DNA of 64,000 bases from Roseococcus sp. (GTDB lineage Bacteria; Pseudomonadota; Alphaproteobacteria; Acetobacterales; Acetobacteraceae): NCBI RefSeq assembly GCF_019747315.1, contig NZ_JAIEQY010000013.1, forward strand, positions 1 through 64,000, in the 5' to 3' direction. Under the pieces are notes generated by a model. The model saw only the letters and a program-made list of their open reading frames with translations. It had not been told where the DNA came from and searched no databases. Shown here piece by piece: positions 1 to 9,071 of the stretch. The number at the start of each line of letters is the position of its first letter. Position 1 is the first letter of the stretch. A program made the position numbers and the translations under genes.

Positions 1-849
1 GCCGAGGCGCTGGAGGCGAGCTATGTGGAGCTCGCCGCCGCCGCCGATTCGCTGACCGAGCGTCCGCAGCGCCACAGCTACCGCACGGCGCCGCGCGCCA
101 GCGACTACGGCGTGCTGGCCGCCGAGGCGCTGACGCGCTTCCTGCCCAACCATCTCGGCCAGCCCGCCGATGCGCTGCGCGTCGCCATCCTGCACGAGGC
201 CAGCGCCTCGCCCGAGAGCATCGCCGCCAGCCTGGAGGCGCGGCTGCGCGAGGCGGGCATCACCGTCGCCGAGCGCCTGGCCCATGCGGTGCGGACGCCG
301 GAAATGCCGGCGATGGTGCAAAGGCTGCGCGCGGCGGGGGTGAACCTGCTGATCCATGCGGCCGGCGAGGGCGATGCGGTGGCGCTGTTCCGCGCCCTCC
401 AGGACGCCGCCTGGCGCCCGGCCGCGGTGATCGGCGCCGGCCTGGCCTGGGGCCTGGCGGACCTCGCCCGCGCCATCGGGCCGGCGCTGGATGGCTGCTT
501 CGCGCTCGACCTCCCGCCCATCGAGACGGCCGAGCGCTGGGCGCCGGGCGCGCGCCCCTTCGCCGAGGCCTATCAGCGCCGCTGGGGCAGCCCGCCGCGC
601 TCGGGGCTTTCGCTCGCCGCCTATGCCGGGGCGCAGGCGGTGCTGGCGCAGCCAAGCCTGGAGCGGATGGCGCTGCGCACCGCCCTGGCCGCGCTGGACC
701 AGGCCGAGGGGCAATGGCCCAATGGCTGGGGCTTCCGCCTGGATGACCGCGGCCAGAACACCCGCGCGCGGCCGGTGCTGCTGCAATGGCAGGCGGCCAA
801 GCCGCTCGCCGTCTTCCCGCCCGAGGCGGCCGTCGCACGCCCTGCGTGA
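1..849 (+). CDS. ABC transporter substrate-binding protein, LivJ-like (5' end missing)
   Basis: The reading frame is open from the left edge, so the start and any signal peptide lie outside the window; 282 residues are visible. The visible part alternates beta strands and helices like the second half of a type 1 periplasmic binding protein of the branched-chain amino acid/amide (LivJ, Peripla_BP_6) family: a strand such as ALRVAILHE, a variable helix, the NLLIHAAGEGDAVALFRAL stretch, and a late FAEAYQRRWGSPP segment followed by AAYAGAQAVL, which is typical of these receptors. It would bind a small amphipathic solute in the periplasm. A Bug-type receptor follows after about 55 bases. No permease or ATPase gene is visible, so the ligand cannot be inferred. 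Confidence 0.75.
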   Translation, partial: AEALEASYVELAAAADSLTERPQRHSYRTAPRASDYGVLAAEALTRFLPNHLGQPADALRVAILHEASASPESIAASLEARLREAGITVAERLAHAVRTPEMPAMVQRLRAAGVNLLIHAAGEGDAVALFRALQDAAWRPAAVIGAGLAWGLADLARAIGPALDGCFALDLPPIETAERWAPGARPFAEAYQRRWGSPPRSGLSLAAYAGAQAVLAQPSLERMALRTALAALDQAEGQWPNGWGFRLDDRGQNTRARPVLLQWQAAKPLAVFPPEAAVARPA

Positions 850-904
850 CCGCGCGCGCAAACCGCGCCATGCTGCTTCCAATCACAAGACGATGAGGAA
901 GCCC

Positions 905-1894
905 ATGAACCGGATCACCCGCCGCGCGGCGTTCGCGCTGCCGCTCCTCCCGCTCGCCGCCCCAATGGCCGCCGGGGCGGAGGATTGGAAGCCCAGCCAG
1001 CCCGTCCGCATCCTGGTTCCCGCCGCGCCCGCCGGGACCACGGATGTCATGGCGCGCCTGATGGCGCCGCGCCTGCAAGCCCGATGGGGCGTCAATGTCG
1101 TGGTGGAGAACCGCGCGGGCGCCGGCGGCACCATCGGCTCCCTGGAACTTGTGCGCGCGCGCCCGGATGGCTTCACGCTGATGTCCGGCAATATCGGCCC
1201 CCAGGCCATCGCCTATTCGCTGTTCCGCAACCTGCCCTATCGGCCCGAGCAGATCACCTGCATCGCCGGCACCATCCGCGGCCCCAATGTGCTGGTGGTG
1301 AACAATGACACGCCGGCCAGGACCGTTGCGGAACTGGCGGCGCTGCTGCGGGCACGGCCGGGGCAGATCCCCTACGCCTCCACTGGGGTGGGGCAATCCA
1401 CCCATCTCTCGCCCGTGCTGATGCTGCAGATGCTGAACGCCCAGGCCATCCATGTGCCCTTCCGCGGCTCCGGCCCTGCCCAGGTGGATCTGCTGGCCGG
1501 GCATGTCGCCTTCATGATCGACAACCTCACCGGCGTGATGGAGCATATCCGCGCCGGGCGCGTCCGCGCGCTGGCCGTCACCAGCAACGAGCGCAGCCCG
1601 CAGCTGCCCGATGTGCCGGCGCTGCGCGAAACCCTGCCCGAGCTGGCAAGCTATGAGGTGAACACCTGGTTCGGCCTGTTCGGGCCGGCCGGCCTGCCGC
1701 CGGGCGTGGTCACCGCCGTGAACGCCGAGGTGAATGCCTGGCTCGACCTGGACGAGACGAAGCAGCGCTTCACCGCACTCGGCGGCGTGCCGCTGCGCCT
1801 CAGCCCCGATGAATTCGCGGGCTTCGTCGCGGGCGAGACGCGCAAATGGGCCGAGGTGATCCGCCGCGAGGGCATCCAGATGGATGCAGGTTAA
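905..1894 (+). CDS. Tripartite tricarboxylate transporter (Bug/TctC) substrate-binding protein
   Basis: A 329-residue protein, the usual length for the family. It begins with MNRITRRAAFALPLL and a hydrophobic stretch ending AAGAED, a twin-arginine-like signal peptide. The mature part has the Bug core: PVRILVPAAPAGTTDVMARL near the start, the VVENRAGAGGTIGS loop that shapes the ligand pocket, and the later VPFRGSGPAQVDLLAGHVAF stretch. These receptors bind carboxylates or similar small anions in the periplasm. The start was chosen because GAGGAAG lies 4-6 bases before this ATG; another ATG 12 bases upstream is possible. No tctA or tctB membrane genes are nearby, so it is an orphan receptor, as is common in Acetobacteraceae and Burkholderiales. 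Confidence 0.9.
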   Translation: MNRITRRAAFALPLLPLAAPMAAGAEDWKPSQPVRILVPAAPAGTTDVMARLMAPRLQARWGVNVVVENRAGAGGTIGSLELVRARPDGFTLMSGNIGPQAIAYSLFRNLPYRPEQITCIAGTIRGPNVLVVNNDTPARTVAELAALLRARPGQIPYASTGVGQSTHLSPVLMLQMLNAQAIHVPFRGSGPAQVDLLAGHVAFMIDNLTGVMEHIRAGRVRALAVTSNERSPQLPDVPALRETLPELASYEVNTWFGLFGPAGLPPGVVTAVNAEVNAWLDLDETKQRFTALGGVPLRLSPDEFAGFVAGETRKWAEVIRREGIQMDAG

Positions 1895-1903
1895 GCCACC
1901 TGG

Positions 1904-2290
1904 CTAAGCCCCCTTTGGCCGCGGCGAGTTGTGGAACTGGGCGATGCCCCAGTCCGCGCCCCGCCGCGTGACCAGCATGCTCAGCCGCAGCGGGCGCAGG
2001 CTCTCGCCATTGACGATCTGCCAGCGGCCCGAAATCATGATCGCGCTGTCCGAGAGCGGCAGCGCCTCGCCCGCAATCCACTCGGCCCGGCGCTGGTTCG
2101 GGCGCCATTGGGCGAAGCTGCTGAAATAGGCCTGGACCTGCGCGGCCTCCGTGCCGAGGTCGGGCGAGGTGGTGCCCCAGAACAGCGCATCGGGCCAGAA
2201 GAGCCGCGCGGCCGCCGCGCCATCCGCCGTGGCGAAGCTGGCCAGGAATTGCGTGAGGACGGCCATGGCGGGCGCGGTTTCGGTCGGCAA
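1904..2290 (-). CDS. SnoaL/NTF2-like protein
   Basis: A small protein of about 128 residues with the cone-shaped alpha+beta pattern of the SnoaL/NTF2 superfamily: an N-terminal helix (LTQFLASFATADGAAAARLF) followed by WPDALFWGTTSPDL, then strands with SDSAIMISGRWQIV and RLSMLVTRRGADWGIAQFHN. The family includes ketosteroid-isomerase-like enzymes and non-enzymatic stress proteins, so the function is open. I place the start at a TTG because GGAAGGA sits about 9 bases before it; an ATG 24 bases further in has no ribosome site. The gene lies alone, convergent with the preceding Bug gene and divergent from the deacetylase. Confidence 0.65.
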   Translation of the reverse strand: MPTETAPAMAVLTQFLASFATADGAAAARLFWPDALFWGTTSPDLGTEAAQVQAYFSSFAQWRPNQRRAEWIAGEALPLSDSAIMISGRWQIVNGESLRPLRLSMLVTRRGADWGIAQFHNSPRPKGA

Positions 2291-2359
2291 AGGGGGGTTC
2301 CTTCCAAGCAGCGCCGGATCGGCGCAGGATTCGCCCGGGCATTTGATCGGACCGTCTGC

Positions 2360-3283
2360 ATGACCACAACCAACCACCCCCCGGGCATCCACCCCGAAGG
2401 CGAGCCCTGGACCTGGCCCGAGCCGGTCTGGCGCCGCATCACCGGCCGCGCCCGCGCCGGCCGCTCGCTGCGCCCCACCCATTGGCCGGAAGGCGCGCGC
2501 TGCGCCGTGGCCCTCTCCTTCGACGCCGATCACGACACTATCCCGCTGCGCGATGGCGATGAAAGCCCCATGCGCATCAGCCAGGGCCAATATGGCAACC
2601 GCCAGGGCGTCCCGCGCATCCGCCGGCTGCTGGAGCGCGAGGGGGTGAAGGCGAGCTTCTTCTACCCCGCCGTCTCGGCATTGCTTTACCCGGATGAGGC
2701 CCGCGCCGTGGCGCAGGATGGCCACGAGATCGGCATCCATTCCTGGATCCATGAGCGCAACACCGTGCTGCCCTACGAGGTGGAGCGGGACCTCGCCTTC
2801 CGCGCGCGGGACACGCTGTTCCAGGTGACGGGGCAGATGCCCGTGGGCATGCGCACCGCGAGCTGGGATTTCTCGCTGCGTACGCTGGACATCATCCGCG
2901 AGATGGGTCTGCTCTATGACAGCAGCCTGATGGCGGATGACGATGCCTATGAACTGCTGGCCGATGGCGAACCCACCGGCATCGTGGAGCTCCCGCCCGA
3001 ATGGATCCGCGATGACGCGGTGTATTTCAACATGAACCGCTTTTCGGCCCTGCGGCCCTACACGCCCCCCTCCGCTGTCGCCGAAATCTTCCTGGCCGAG
3101 CTGGATGGCGCCTGGGAGGAAGGCGGCATGTTCCTGCTGACCATGCACCCCCACTACATCGGCCACCGCAGCCGCATGCCGGTGCTGGAGAAGGTCATCG
3201 CCCAGGCCAAGGCGAAAGGCGGCTGCTGGTTCGCCACCCATGCCGAGATCGCCGCCTGGTGCCGGGAGCACGCGGCCGGATGA
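2360..3283 (+). CDS. Polysaccharide deacetylase family protein
   Basis: A 307-residue cytoplasmic protein without a signal peptide. It has the NodB-fold metal site: CAVALSFDADHD supplies the first Asp pair, and GHEIGIHSWIHERN is the HxxxH-type motif. WELPP-like and late TMHPHYIGHRSRMPVL motifs complete the set. Members of this subgroup (PuuE/allantoinase-like and peptidoglycan deacetylase-like) hydrolyse N-acetyl groups or amide rings. The lack of a secretion signal favours a small-molecule amidohydrolase over a cell-wall enzyme. It overlaps the next small gene by ATGA, so the two are probably translated together. Confidence 0.85.
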   Translation: MTTTNHPPGIHPEGEPWTWPEPVWRRITGRARAGRSLRPTHWPEGARCAVALSFDADHDTIPLRDGDESPMRISQGQYGNRQGVPRIRRLLEREGVKASFFYPAVSALLYPDEARAVAQDGHEIGIHSWIHERNTVLPYEVERDLAFRARDTLFQVTGQMPVGMRTASWDFSLRTLDIIREMGLLYDSSLMADDDAYELLADGEPTGIVELPPEWIRDDAVYFNMNRFSALRPYTPPSAVAEIFLAELDGAWEEGGMFLLTMHPHYIGHRSRMPVLEKVIAQAKAKGGCWFATHAEIAAWCREHAAG

Positions 3284-3444
3284 GCGACGACAAGGAAGCC
3301 CGGCGCGCGGCCGCGCTGCGGGCCAATCTCCGCAAGCGCAAGGCGCAGCAACGCGCGCGGGCCGAAGAAGCCCCGCCAGATGGACGCGAGGCCCCGAAGG
3401 AGGCTAGACCCCCCTCCCCGGCACCTAAGCGGAAAGACCCCTGA
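3280..3444 (+). CDS. Small basic hypothetical protein
   Basis: A 54-residue, strongly basic protein: MSDDKEARRAAALRANLRKR followed by a Lys/Arg/Ala helix and a Pro-rich tail. Its start overlaps the stop of the deacetylase gene (ATGA), and its stop abuts the dcd start codon, so it sits inside a tightly packed unit. Small proteins with an AALRANLxRRKxQxRxR core are, as I recall, widespread in Alphaproteobacteria and often lie near murA, but no function is established. It could bind nucleic acid or ribosomes by charge alone; that is only a guess. Confidence 0.7.
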   Translation: MSDDKEARRAAALRANLRKRKAQQRARAEEAPPDGREAPKEARPPSPAPKRKDP

Positions 3445-3999
3445 ATGCCCATCATGCCCGACCACTGGATCCGCCGCATGGCGACCGAGCACGGCATGAT
3501 CTCGCCCTTCATCGAGGCGCAGAAGCGCGAGGGCGTGATCTCCTACGGCCTCTCCTCCTATGGCTATGACGCGCGCGCGGCCGATGAGTTCAAGGTCTTC
3601 ACCAATGTGGACAACGCCGTGGTGGACCCGAAGGAATTCTCCGAGACCGGCTTCGTCACCCGCAAGGGCCCGGTCTGCATCATCCCGCCCAATTCCTTCG
3701 TGCTGACCCACACGATCGAGGTGTTCAAGGTCCCGCGCGACATCCTGGTCGTCTGCCTTGGCAAATCCACCTATGCGCGCTGCGGGCTGATCGTGAATGT
3801 GACGCCGCTGGAGCCCGAATGGGAGGGCCAGGTGACCATCGAGATCAGCAACACCACGCCCCTGCCTGCCAAGGTCTATGCCAATGAGGGGATCTGCCAG
3901 TTCCTCTTCCTGCAAGGCGCTTCGGCCCCCGAGGTGAGCTATGCGGACCGCGCCGGCAAATACATGGGCCAGCGCGGCGTCGCCTTGCCGAAGCTCTGA
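3445..3999 (+). CDS. dcd: dCTP deaminase
   Basis: A 184-residue enzyme that deaminates dCTP to dUTP, feeding dTMP synthesis. The family signature is clear: [19 protein letters not shown] carries the Ser and Arg of the nucleotide site, and [18 protein letters not shown] carries the general-base Glu. A C-terminal KYMGQRGV segment matches the part that closes over the triphosphate. Length and order match the trimeric bacterial enzyme. The start codon directly follows the stop of the small basic gene upstream, and the next gene begins 20 bases downstream, so it is probably part of a short operon. Confidence 0.95.
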   Translation: MPIMPDHWIRRMATEHGMISPFIEAQKREGVISYGLSSYGYDARAADEFKVFTNVDNAVVDPKEFSETGFVTRKGPVCIIPPNSFVLTHTIEVFKVPRDILVVCLGKSTYARCGLIVNVTPLEPEWEGQVTIEISNTTPLPAKVYANEGICQFLFLQGASAPEVSYADRAGKYMGQRGVALPKL

Positions 4000-4018
4000 C
4001 CCGCAGGAAAGCATCATC

Positions 4019-4432
4019 ATGAGCACGCCCAGCGCCATCCACCCCGCCGCCCCGCATCACCTGCCCATCTTCATCCCGGGGGCGGATGGCAGCGACGGGC
4101 TGATGTGGGTGACGGCCGGGATCCTGCTGGTCTCGGTCCTGGCCTTCGGTCTGCTCTTCCTGCGCCTGCACACCCTGCCCGAGCGCTTGGCCCACCGCAC
4201 CCACAAGCTGCAATTCGAGATCGTGGCGGTGCTCGGCCTGCTCGCGCTGTTCACGCATATCCACCTCTTCTGGGTGGCGGGGCTGCTGCTCGCGCTGATC
4301 GACATCCCGGACATCCTGAGCCCCATGCGCCGCATCGCGGGCTCCAGCGAGCGGATCGCGGGGCTGCCCCCCGGCGGCGGCGACGACCCGGACCTCGCCA
4401 AGGGCCCGGCCCGCAAGACGCAGGAGCATTGA
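4019..4432 (+). CDS. Small inner-membrane protein paired with an HlyD-like protein
   Basis: A 137-residue protein with two or three predicted membrane segments (LMWVTAGILLVSVLAFGLLF, then a long hydrophobic block around HIHLFWVAGLLLALIDIPDI) and a polar, Gly/Asp-rich tail. An AGGAAA ribosome site precedes the ATG by 8 bases. It is followed after 3 bases by an HlyD-family gene. That pairing resembles the E. coli yiaW-yiaV and yibI-yibH arrangement, where a small membrane protein sits beside a membrane-fusion protein; I do not see clear sequence identity to YiaW. It probably helps a one-component envelope efflux or adaptor complex. Confidence 0.6.
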   Translation: MSTPSAIHPAAPHHLPIFIPGADGSDGLMWVTAGILLVSVLAFGLLFLRLHTLPERLAHRTHKLQFEIVAVLGLLALFTHIHLFWVAGLLLALIDIPDILSPMRRIAGSSERIAGLPPGGGDDPDLAKGPARKTQEH

Positions 4433-4435
4433 TCC

Positions 4436-5662
4436 ATGCTGGAGATCATCCTCTGCTCCCTGGTCACGATCCTGCCGGACTACCTGTTCCGGCGCTTCGC
4501 CCAGGGCAAGCGCTTCGGGCATGAGATCACGCTCTTCTCGGTCTGGTTCGAGCTGCGCTGGGGCATCGTCACCTGCCTCCTGCTGACGCTCAGCCTGATC
4601 ACCCTGGTCTTCTACTTCCACCCTTCCACCGTCCATGTCAGCTCGGTGTATCGCACCGTGCCCATCGTGCCGCAGACCAATGGGCGCGTGGCCGAGATCT
4701 TCGTGCGCGGCAGCGAGGCGGTGGAAGCGGGCGCGCCGCTTTTCCGCCTGGCCGATGAAACCCAGCGCACGGCGGTGGAAACCGCCCGCCGCGCCGTGGC
4801 CCAGGTGGATGCCGCGGTGCTGGTCGCGCGCGCCGATCTCGCAGCCTCCGACGCGCGGATCCTGGAGGCGCAAGGCGCACTCCGCCAGGCGACCGACGAA
4901 CTCGCCATGCGCCAGGCGCTGCGCGACGTGGCCGCCCGGCGCGAGGTGGAGCGCGCCCAGGTGACCGTGCAAACGCGCGAGGCCGGCGTCGCCGCCGCCC
5001 AGGCGGCGCGCGAAGCCATCGCCGCCCGCATCTCCGACCAGCTGCCCGCCGAGCGGGCCAGCGCGCTGGCCGCCCTCGCCCAGGCCGAGGCCGAGCTGGA
5101 CAAGACCATCATCCGCGCCGGCGTGACGGGCCGGGTGGAGCAGTTCCTGCTGCAACTGGGCGATGTGGTGAACCCCTTCGCCCGGCCGGCCGGCGTGCTG
5201 GTGCCCGACGATCACGGCGTACGCACCCGCAGCCTGGCCGCCGGCTTCAGCCAGATCGAGGCGCGCGTGCTGCGCCCGGGCATGCTGGCCGAGGCGAGCT
5301 GCGCCTCGCTGCCCTGGACCATCATCCCGATGGTGGTGACCCAGGTGCAGGGCTTCGTCGCCGGCGGGCAAATCCGTGGCGGGGACCAGCTGCTGGATGC
5401 CACCCAGTTCAGCCGGCCCGGCACGGTGCTGGCCGTCCTGGAGCCGCTCTATCCAGGTGGCCTGGACAATGTCATCCCCGGCAGCAACTGCATCGCCAAT
5501 GCCTATACCTCCAACCACGAGGCGCTGAGCGACCCGGCGACGGGGGTTCTGGAGGGCATCGTCCTGCACGGGATTGATGCGGTGGGGCTGGTGCATGCGA
5601 TCCTGCTTCGCATCCAGACCATCCTGCTGCCGTTCAAGGCGCTGGTGCTCTCGGGCCACTGA
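4436..5662 (+). CDS. HlyD-family membrane-fusion protein (YiaV/YibH-like)
   Basis: A 408-residue membrane-fusion (adaptor) protein. After a short cytoplasmic N-terminus there is one membrane segment at about residues 42-61. A beta-barrel/lipoyl half follows (TVPIVPQTNGRVAEIFVRGS), then a long Ala/Arg/Glu-rich helical hairpin to about residue 210, the second lipoyl half (IIRAGVTGRVEQFLL) and a C-terminal domain ending in a hydrophobic helix. Such adaptors link an inner-membrane pump to the outer membrane. No ABC or MFS pump and no TolC gene is close by. It starts 3 bases after the small membrane protein and is almost certainly cotranscribed with it. Confidence 0.85.
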   Translation: MLEIILCSLVTILPDYLFRRFAQGKRFGHEITLFSVWFELRWGIVTCLLLTLSLITLVFYFHPSTVHVSSVYRTVPIVPQTNGRVAEIFVRGSEAVEAGAPLFRLADETQRTAVETARRAVAQVDAAVLVARADLAASDARILEAQGALRQATDELAMRQALRDVAARREVERAQVTVQTREAGVAAAQAAREAIAARISDQLPAERASALAALAQAEAELDKTIIRAGVTGRVEQFLLQLGDVVNPFARPAGVLVPDDHGVRTRSLAAGFSQIEARVLRPGMLAEASCASLPWTIIPMVVTQVQGFVAGGQIRGGDQLLDATQFSRPGTVLAVLEPLYPGGLDNVIPGSNCIANAYTSNHEALSDPATGVLEGIVLHGIDAVGLVHAILLRIQTILLPFKALVLSGH

Positions 5663-5740
5663 ACCCACCCATGCAGCCCGGGCGGTTGTCCCGGGCCTGG
5701 GGTGGTGGCAGATGTTTCCGGCTTTGAGGATGGAACCCAG

Positions 5741-7003
5741 ATGGACCGGATACGCATCCGCGGCGGCGTGAAGCTGAACGGCACCGTGCCGGTCTCGGGC
5801 GCCAAGAACGCGACCCTGCCGCTGATGGCGGCGGGGCTGCTTTGCGATGGCCCGCTGGTGCTGACCAATGCGCCGGACCTGGCCGACATCGCCACCATGC
5901 GCGCCCTGCTGGTGCAGCACGGGCTGGAAGTGGCGCATGACAAGCAGGCCCGCACCCTGACGCTTTCAGGGGCGGCCACCAACCTCGAAGCGCCCTATGA
6001 CATCGTGCGCAAGATGCGCGCCTCCGTGCTCGTGCTGGGGCCCTTGCTGGCGCGCTATGGCAAGGCGCGCGTCTCGCTGCCCGGCGGCTGCGCCATCGGC
6101 ACGCGGCCGGTGGATCTGCACATCAAGGGCCTGGAGCAGCTCGGCGCCGAGATCGAGATCAATGCCGGCTACATCGAGGCGCGCGCGCCCCATGGGAAGT
6201 TGCGCGGGGCCAAGATCATCTTCCCCCAGGTCAGCGTCGGCGCCACCGAGAACCTGCTCATGGCCGCCTGCCTGGCCGAGGGGGAAACCGAACTGGTCAA
6301 CGCCGCGCGCGAGCCCGAGATCAGCGACCTCGCCATGTGCCTGATGCGCATGGGCGCGCGCATCGAGGGCATCGGCACCGGCACCTTGCGCATCGAGGGC
6401 GGTGCGAGCCTGATGCCCGCCACCCACCCCATCGTGCCCGACCGCATCGAGGCCGGGACCTATGCCTGCGCCGCTGCCATCACGGGCGGCACGCTGCACC
6501 TGCAAGGTGCGAAGATGGAGCATCTGGGCGCCGTCGCCCGCGTGCTGCGCGATGCCGGCGTGGATGTGGCCGAGACGCATACCGGCCTCACCGTCAGCCG
6601 GATGAACGGATTGCGCGGCGTGGATGTCGTGACCGAACCCTTCCCCGGCTTCGCCACCGACATGCAGGCGCAGTTCATGGCCCTGATGTGCGTGGCCGAG
6701 GGGGCCGCCATGATCACCGAGACCATCTTCGAGAACCGCTTCATGCATGTGCCCGAGCTGATGCGCATGGGTGCGCGCATCAATTTCCACGGCACCTCCG
6801 CCATCGTGCGCGGCGTGCCCAGGCTGGCCGGCGCACCCGTGATGGCGACGGACCTGCGCGCCTCGGTCAGCCTGATTCTCGCGGGCCTGGCCGCCGAGGG
6901 CGAGACCATCGTGAACCGCGTCTATCACCTCGACCGCGGCTATGAGCATGTCGAGGAGAAGCTGGCCGCGGTCGGCGCCGATATCGCCCGGCTGCCGACG
7001 TGA
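5741..7003 (+). CDS. murA: UDP-N-acetylglucosamine 1-carboxyvinyltransferase
   Basis: A 420-residue cytoplasmic enzyme that transfers enolpyruvyl from phosphoenolpyruvate to UDP-GlcNAc, the first committed step of peptidoglycan synthesis. Residue Lys22 in [10 protein letters not shown] and the catalytic loop Cys117 in [11 protein letters not shown] are present; that Cys is the residue alkylated by fosfomycin, so the enzyme should be of the sensitive type. Arg93 in the [10 protein letters not shown] stretch is also in place. The ATG was chosen over an upstream in-frame GTG because the protein then begins [10 protein letters not shown], as homologues do. Its stop overlaps the hisG start by one base (TGATG). 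Confidence 0.97.
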   Translation: MDRIRIRGGVKLNGTVPVSGAKNATLPLMAAGLLCDGPLVLTNAPDLADIATMRALLVQHGLEVAHDKQARTLTLSGAATNLEAPYDIVRKMRASVLVLGPLLARYGKARVSLPGGCAIGTRPVDLHIKGLEQLGAEIEINAGYIEARAPHGKLRGAKIIFPQVSVGATENLLMAACLAEGETELVNAAREPEISDLAMCLMRMGARIEGIGTGTLRIEGGASLMPATHPIVPDRIEAGTYACAAAITGGTLHLQGAKMEHLGAVARVLRDAGVDVAETHTGLTVSRMNGLRGVDVVTEPFPGFATDMQAQFMALMCVAEGAAMITETIFENRFMHVPELMRMGARINFHGTSAIVRGVPRLAGAPVMATDLRASVSLILAGLAAEGETIVNRVYHLDRGYEHVEEKLAAVGADIARLPT

Positions 7004-7686
7004 TGGACATGCCCATGGCACTCACCGAAAGCCAGACCGGCACCGGCCTGATCCTGGCGCTCCCCAAGGGCCGCATCCTCAAGGAACTCGGCCCCGTGCT
7101 GGCCCGCGCCGGCATCGTGCCCGCCGCCGACTTCGCCGATGAGGACAGCCGCCGCCTGCGCTTCGAAACCAATGACCCGATGCTCGACGTGGTGCGCGTG
7201 CGCCCCTTCGATGTCGCCACCTTCGTGGCCCATGGCGGCGCGCAGATCGGCGTCTGCGGCGGCGATGTGCTGATGGAATACGACACGGACCAGATCTACG
7301 CGCCGCTCGACCTCGGCCTCGGCCGCTGCCGCGTTTCTGTCGCCGAACAAGCCGTGACGGCGGGGCAGGACGATCCCTCGCGCTGGTCGCGCATCCGCGT
7401 CGCCACCAAATACCCGAATATCGCGCGCCGGCATTTCTCGGCCCGCGGTGTGCAGGCCGAGATCGTGCACCTCAACGGCGCGATGGAACTGGCGCCCTCG
7501 CTCGGGCTCTCCCGCGTCATCGTGGACCTGGTGCAGACCGGCTCCACGCTGAAGGCCAATGGCCTCGTCGAGACGGAGGTGATCGCGCATGTCACATCGC
7601 GGCTCATCGTGAACCGCACGGCGCTGAAGACGCGGCCGGAAGAGATCGCTGGGTGGATTGCGCGTTTCAGGGCGGCGCTCACTTAA
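7003..7686 (+). CDS. hisG: ATP phosphoribosyltransferase, short form
   Basis: A 227-residue catalytic subunit of the first step of histidine synthesis (ATP + PRPP to phosphoribosyl-ATP). It begins [20 protein letters not shown] and shows the family motifs LPKGRILKE near the start and GVCGGDVLMEY; the PRPP loop lies in VDLVQTGSTLKANGL. The length fits the short HisG form, which lacks the C-terminal regulatory domain and normally needs HisZ; no hisZ is in this window. Start candidates at the first ATG or 12 bases further in cannot be separated. It is translationally coupled to murA. Confidence 0.95.
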   Translation: MDMPMALTESQTGTGLILALPKGRILKELGPVLARAGIVPAADFADEDSRRLRFETNDPMLDVVRVRPFDVATFVAHGGAQIGVCGGDVLMEYDTDQIYAPLDLGLGRCRVSVAEQAVTAGQDDPSRWSRIRVATKYPNIARRHFSARGVQAEIVHLNGAMELAPSLGLSRVIVDLVQTGSTLKANGLVETEVIAHVTSRLIVNRTALKTRPEEIAGWIARFRAALT

Positions 7687-7689
7687 GAA

Positions 7690-7732
7690 CCAGGGGCGCT
7701 GCCCCTGGACCCCGCCAAAGGCCATTGGCCTT
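7690..7732. repeat. Intergenic palindromic repeat between hisG and hisD (family 2)
   Basis: Two perfect hairpins fill the gap: CCAGGGGC with a 3-base loop and GCCCCTGG, followed by AAGGCC-att-GGCCTT. Read on the minus strand, the first hairpin and its GGGGT flank match the element after efp almost exactly (GGGGTCCAGGGGCAG then C or A). No T run follows, so it is not a classical terminator. It may cut or stabilise the mRNA between hisG and hisD. Confidence 0.7.
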
Positions 7733-7751
7733 CGGAAACCATGAGTCAGAT

Positions 7752-9038
7752 ATGCAATTCATCCGCACGACCGACACCGAATTCGACGCCGCATTCAACG
7801 CCATCCTCGAAGATGGGCGCGATACCACGACGCGCGTGGATGCGGCCGTTTCCGCCATCATCGGCGAAATCCGCGCGGAGGGCGACGCGGCGCTGCTGCG
7901 CCTGACCACGCGCTTCGATGGCTGGGCGCCGGCCGACACCACGGCGCTGCGTGTGACCCCGGCCGAGATGGACGAAGCCGTCGCGAGCATCGAGCCCGCG
8001 CTGATGCAGGCGCTCGACCTCGCCGCCGCACGCATCGAAACCTTCCATCGGGCGCAAATGCCAGCCGACCTGATGCTGCCCGGCGCGGACGGCGTGGCCC
8101 TCGGGCTGCGCTGGAACGCGCTGGATGCCGTGGGCCTCTACGTGCCCGGCGGCAAGGCGGCCTACCCCTCCTCCGTGCTGATGAACGCCATCCCCGCGCG
8201 TGTCGCGGGCGTCGCGCGCCTCGCCATGGTGGTACCGACACCGGGCGGCGCGCTGAACCCGCTGGTGCTGGCGGCGGCGCGGCGGGCGGGCGTCACGGAA
8301 GTCTGGCGCATCGGCGGCGCACAGGCCGTCGCGGCCCTCGCCTGGGGCACGCAGAGCATCGCCCCCGTGGACCGCGTCGTCGGCCCCGGCAATGCTTATG
8401 TGGCCGAGGCGAAGCGCCAGGTCTTCGGCCGCGTCGGCATCGATTCGATCGCTGGGCCGTCGGAGGTGCTGATCCTCGCCGATGGCACGAACAACCCCGC
8501 GCATGTCGCCATGGACCTGCTGGCGCAGGCCGAGCATGACGAGGCCGCGCAATCCATCCTGATCACGGATGACGCCACCTTCGCCGAGGCCGTGGCGCAC
8601 GAGGTCGAAGCCGCGCTGACCACCTTGCCCCGCCGTGCCATCGCCGGCGAAAGCTGGTCCCGCCACGGCGCCGTGATCCTGGTGCGCGACTGGGACGAGG
8701 CAGTGGCCCTGACCAACCGCCTGGCGCCGGAACACCTCCAGATCATGACGCCCGACCCGCAGGCGCTGTTTGCCCGCATCCGCCATGCCGGCGCCGCCTT
8801 CCTGGGTCGCCACACGCCCGAGGCCATCGGCGACTACGTGGCCGGCCCGAACCATGTGCTGCCCACCGGGCGCACCAGCCGCTTTGCCTCCGGGCTATCC
8901 GTGTTCGATTTCCTCAAGCGCACCACCTGGGTCGAGGCCGATGCCGCGGGCCTCGCCGCCATCGGCCCGGCGGCGGTGAAGCTGGCCGAAGCCGAGGGGC
9001 TCGGCGCGCATGCGGCGAGTGTCGCGATCCGGCTGTAG
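7752..9038 (+). CDS. hisD: Histidinol dehydrogenase
   Basis: A 428-residue, zinc-dependent, NAD-linked enzyme that oxidises L-histidinol to histidine in two steps. Signature stretches are RVVGPGNAYVAEAKRQVFG, GPSEVLILAD, LLAQAEHDEAAQSILIT (zinc and substrate His/Gln) and the C-terminal HTPEAIGDYVAGPNHVLPT with its catalytic and zinc-binding His residues. Length is standard. The start ATG opens MQFIRTTDTEFDAAF; an upstream frame extension reads through the palindromic repeat and is unlikely. The gene order murA-hisG-hisD is typical of related alphaproteobacteria; what would normally follow hisD is displaced here by a restriction-modification insert. Confidence 0.97.
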   Translation: MQFIRTTDTEFDAAFNAILEDGRDTTTRVDAAVSAIIGEIRAEGDAALLRLTTRFDGWAPADTTALRVTPAEMDEAVASIEPALMQALDLAAARIETFHRAQMPADLMLPGADGVALGLRWNALDAVGLYVPGGKAAYPSSVLMNAIPARVAGVARLAMVVPTPGGALNPLVLAAARRAGVTEVWRIGGAQAVAALAWGTQSIAPVDRVVGPGNAYVAEAKRQVFGRVGIDSIAGPSEVLILADGTNNPAHVAMDLLAQAEHDEAAQSILITDDATFAEAVAHEVEAALTTLPRRAIAGESWSRHGAVILVRDWDEAVALTNRLAPEHLQIMTPDPQALFARIRHAGAAFLGRHTPEAIGDYVAGPNHVLPTGRTSRFASGLSVFDFLKRTTWVEADAAGLAAIGPAAVKLAEAEGLGAHAASVAIRL

Positions 9039-9071
9039 ATCCGAATCCATGCCGGGTGGGATTGTCGCGGC

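Noticed and set aside
3845..5938. Long minus-strand open frame of about 700 codons
   Set aside because: It lies opposite dcd, the small membrane protein, HlyD and murA; composition is His/Gly/Arg-rich as expected of antisense in GC-rich DNA.
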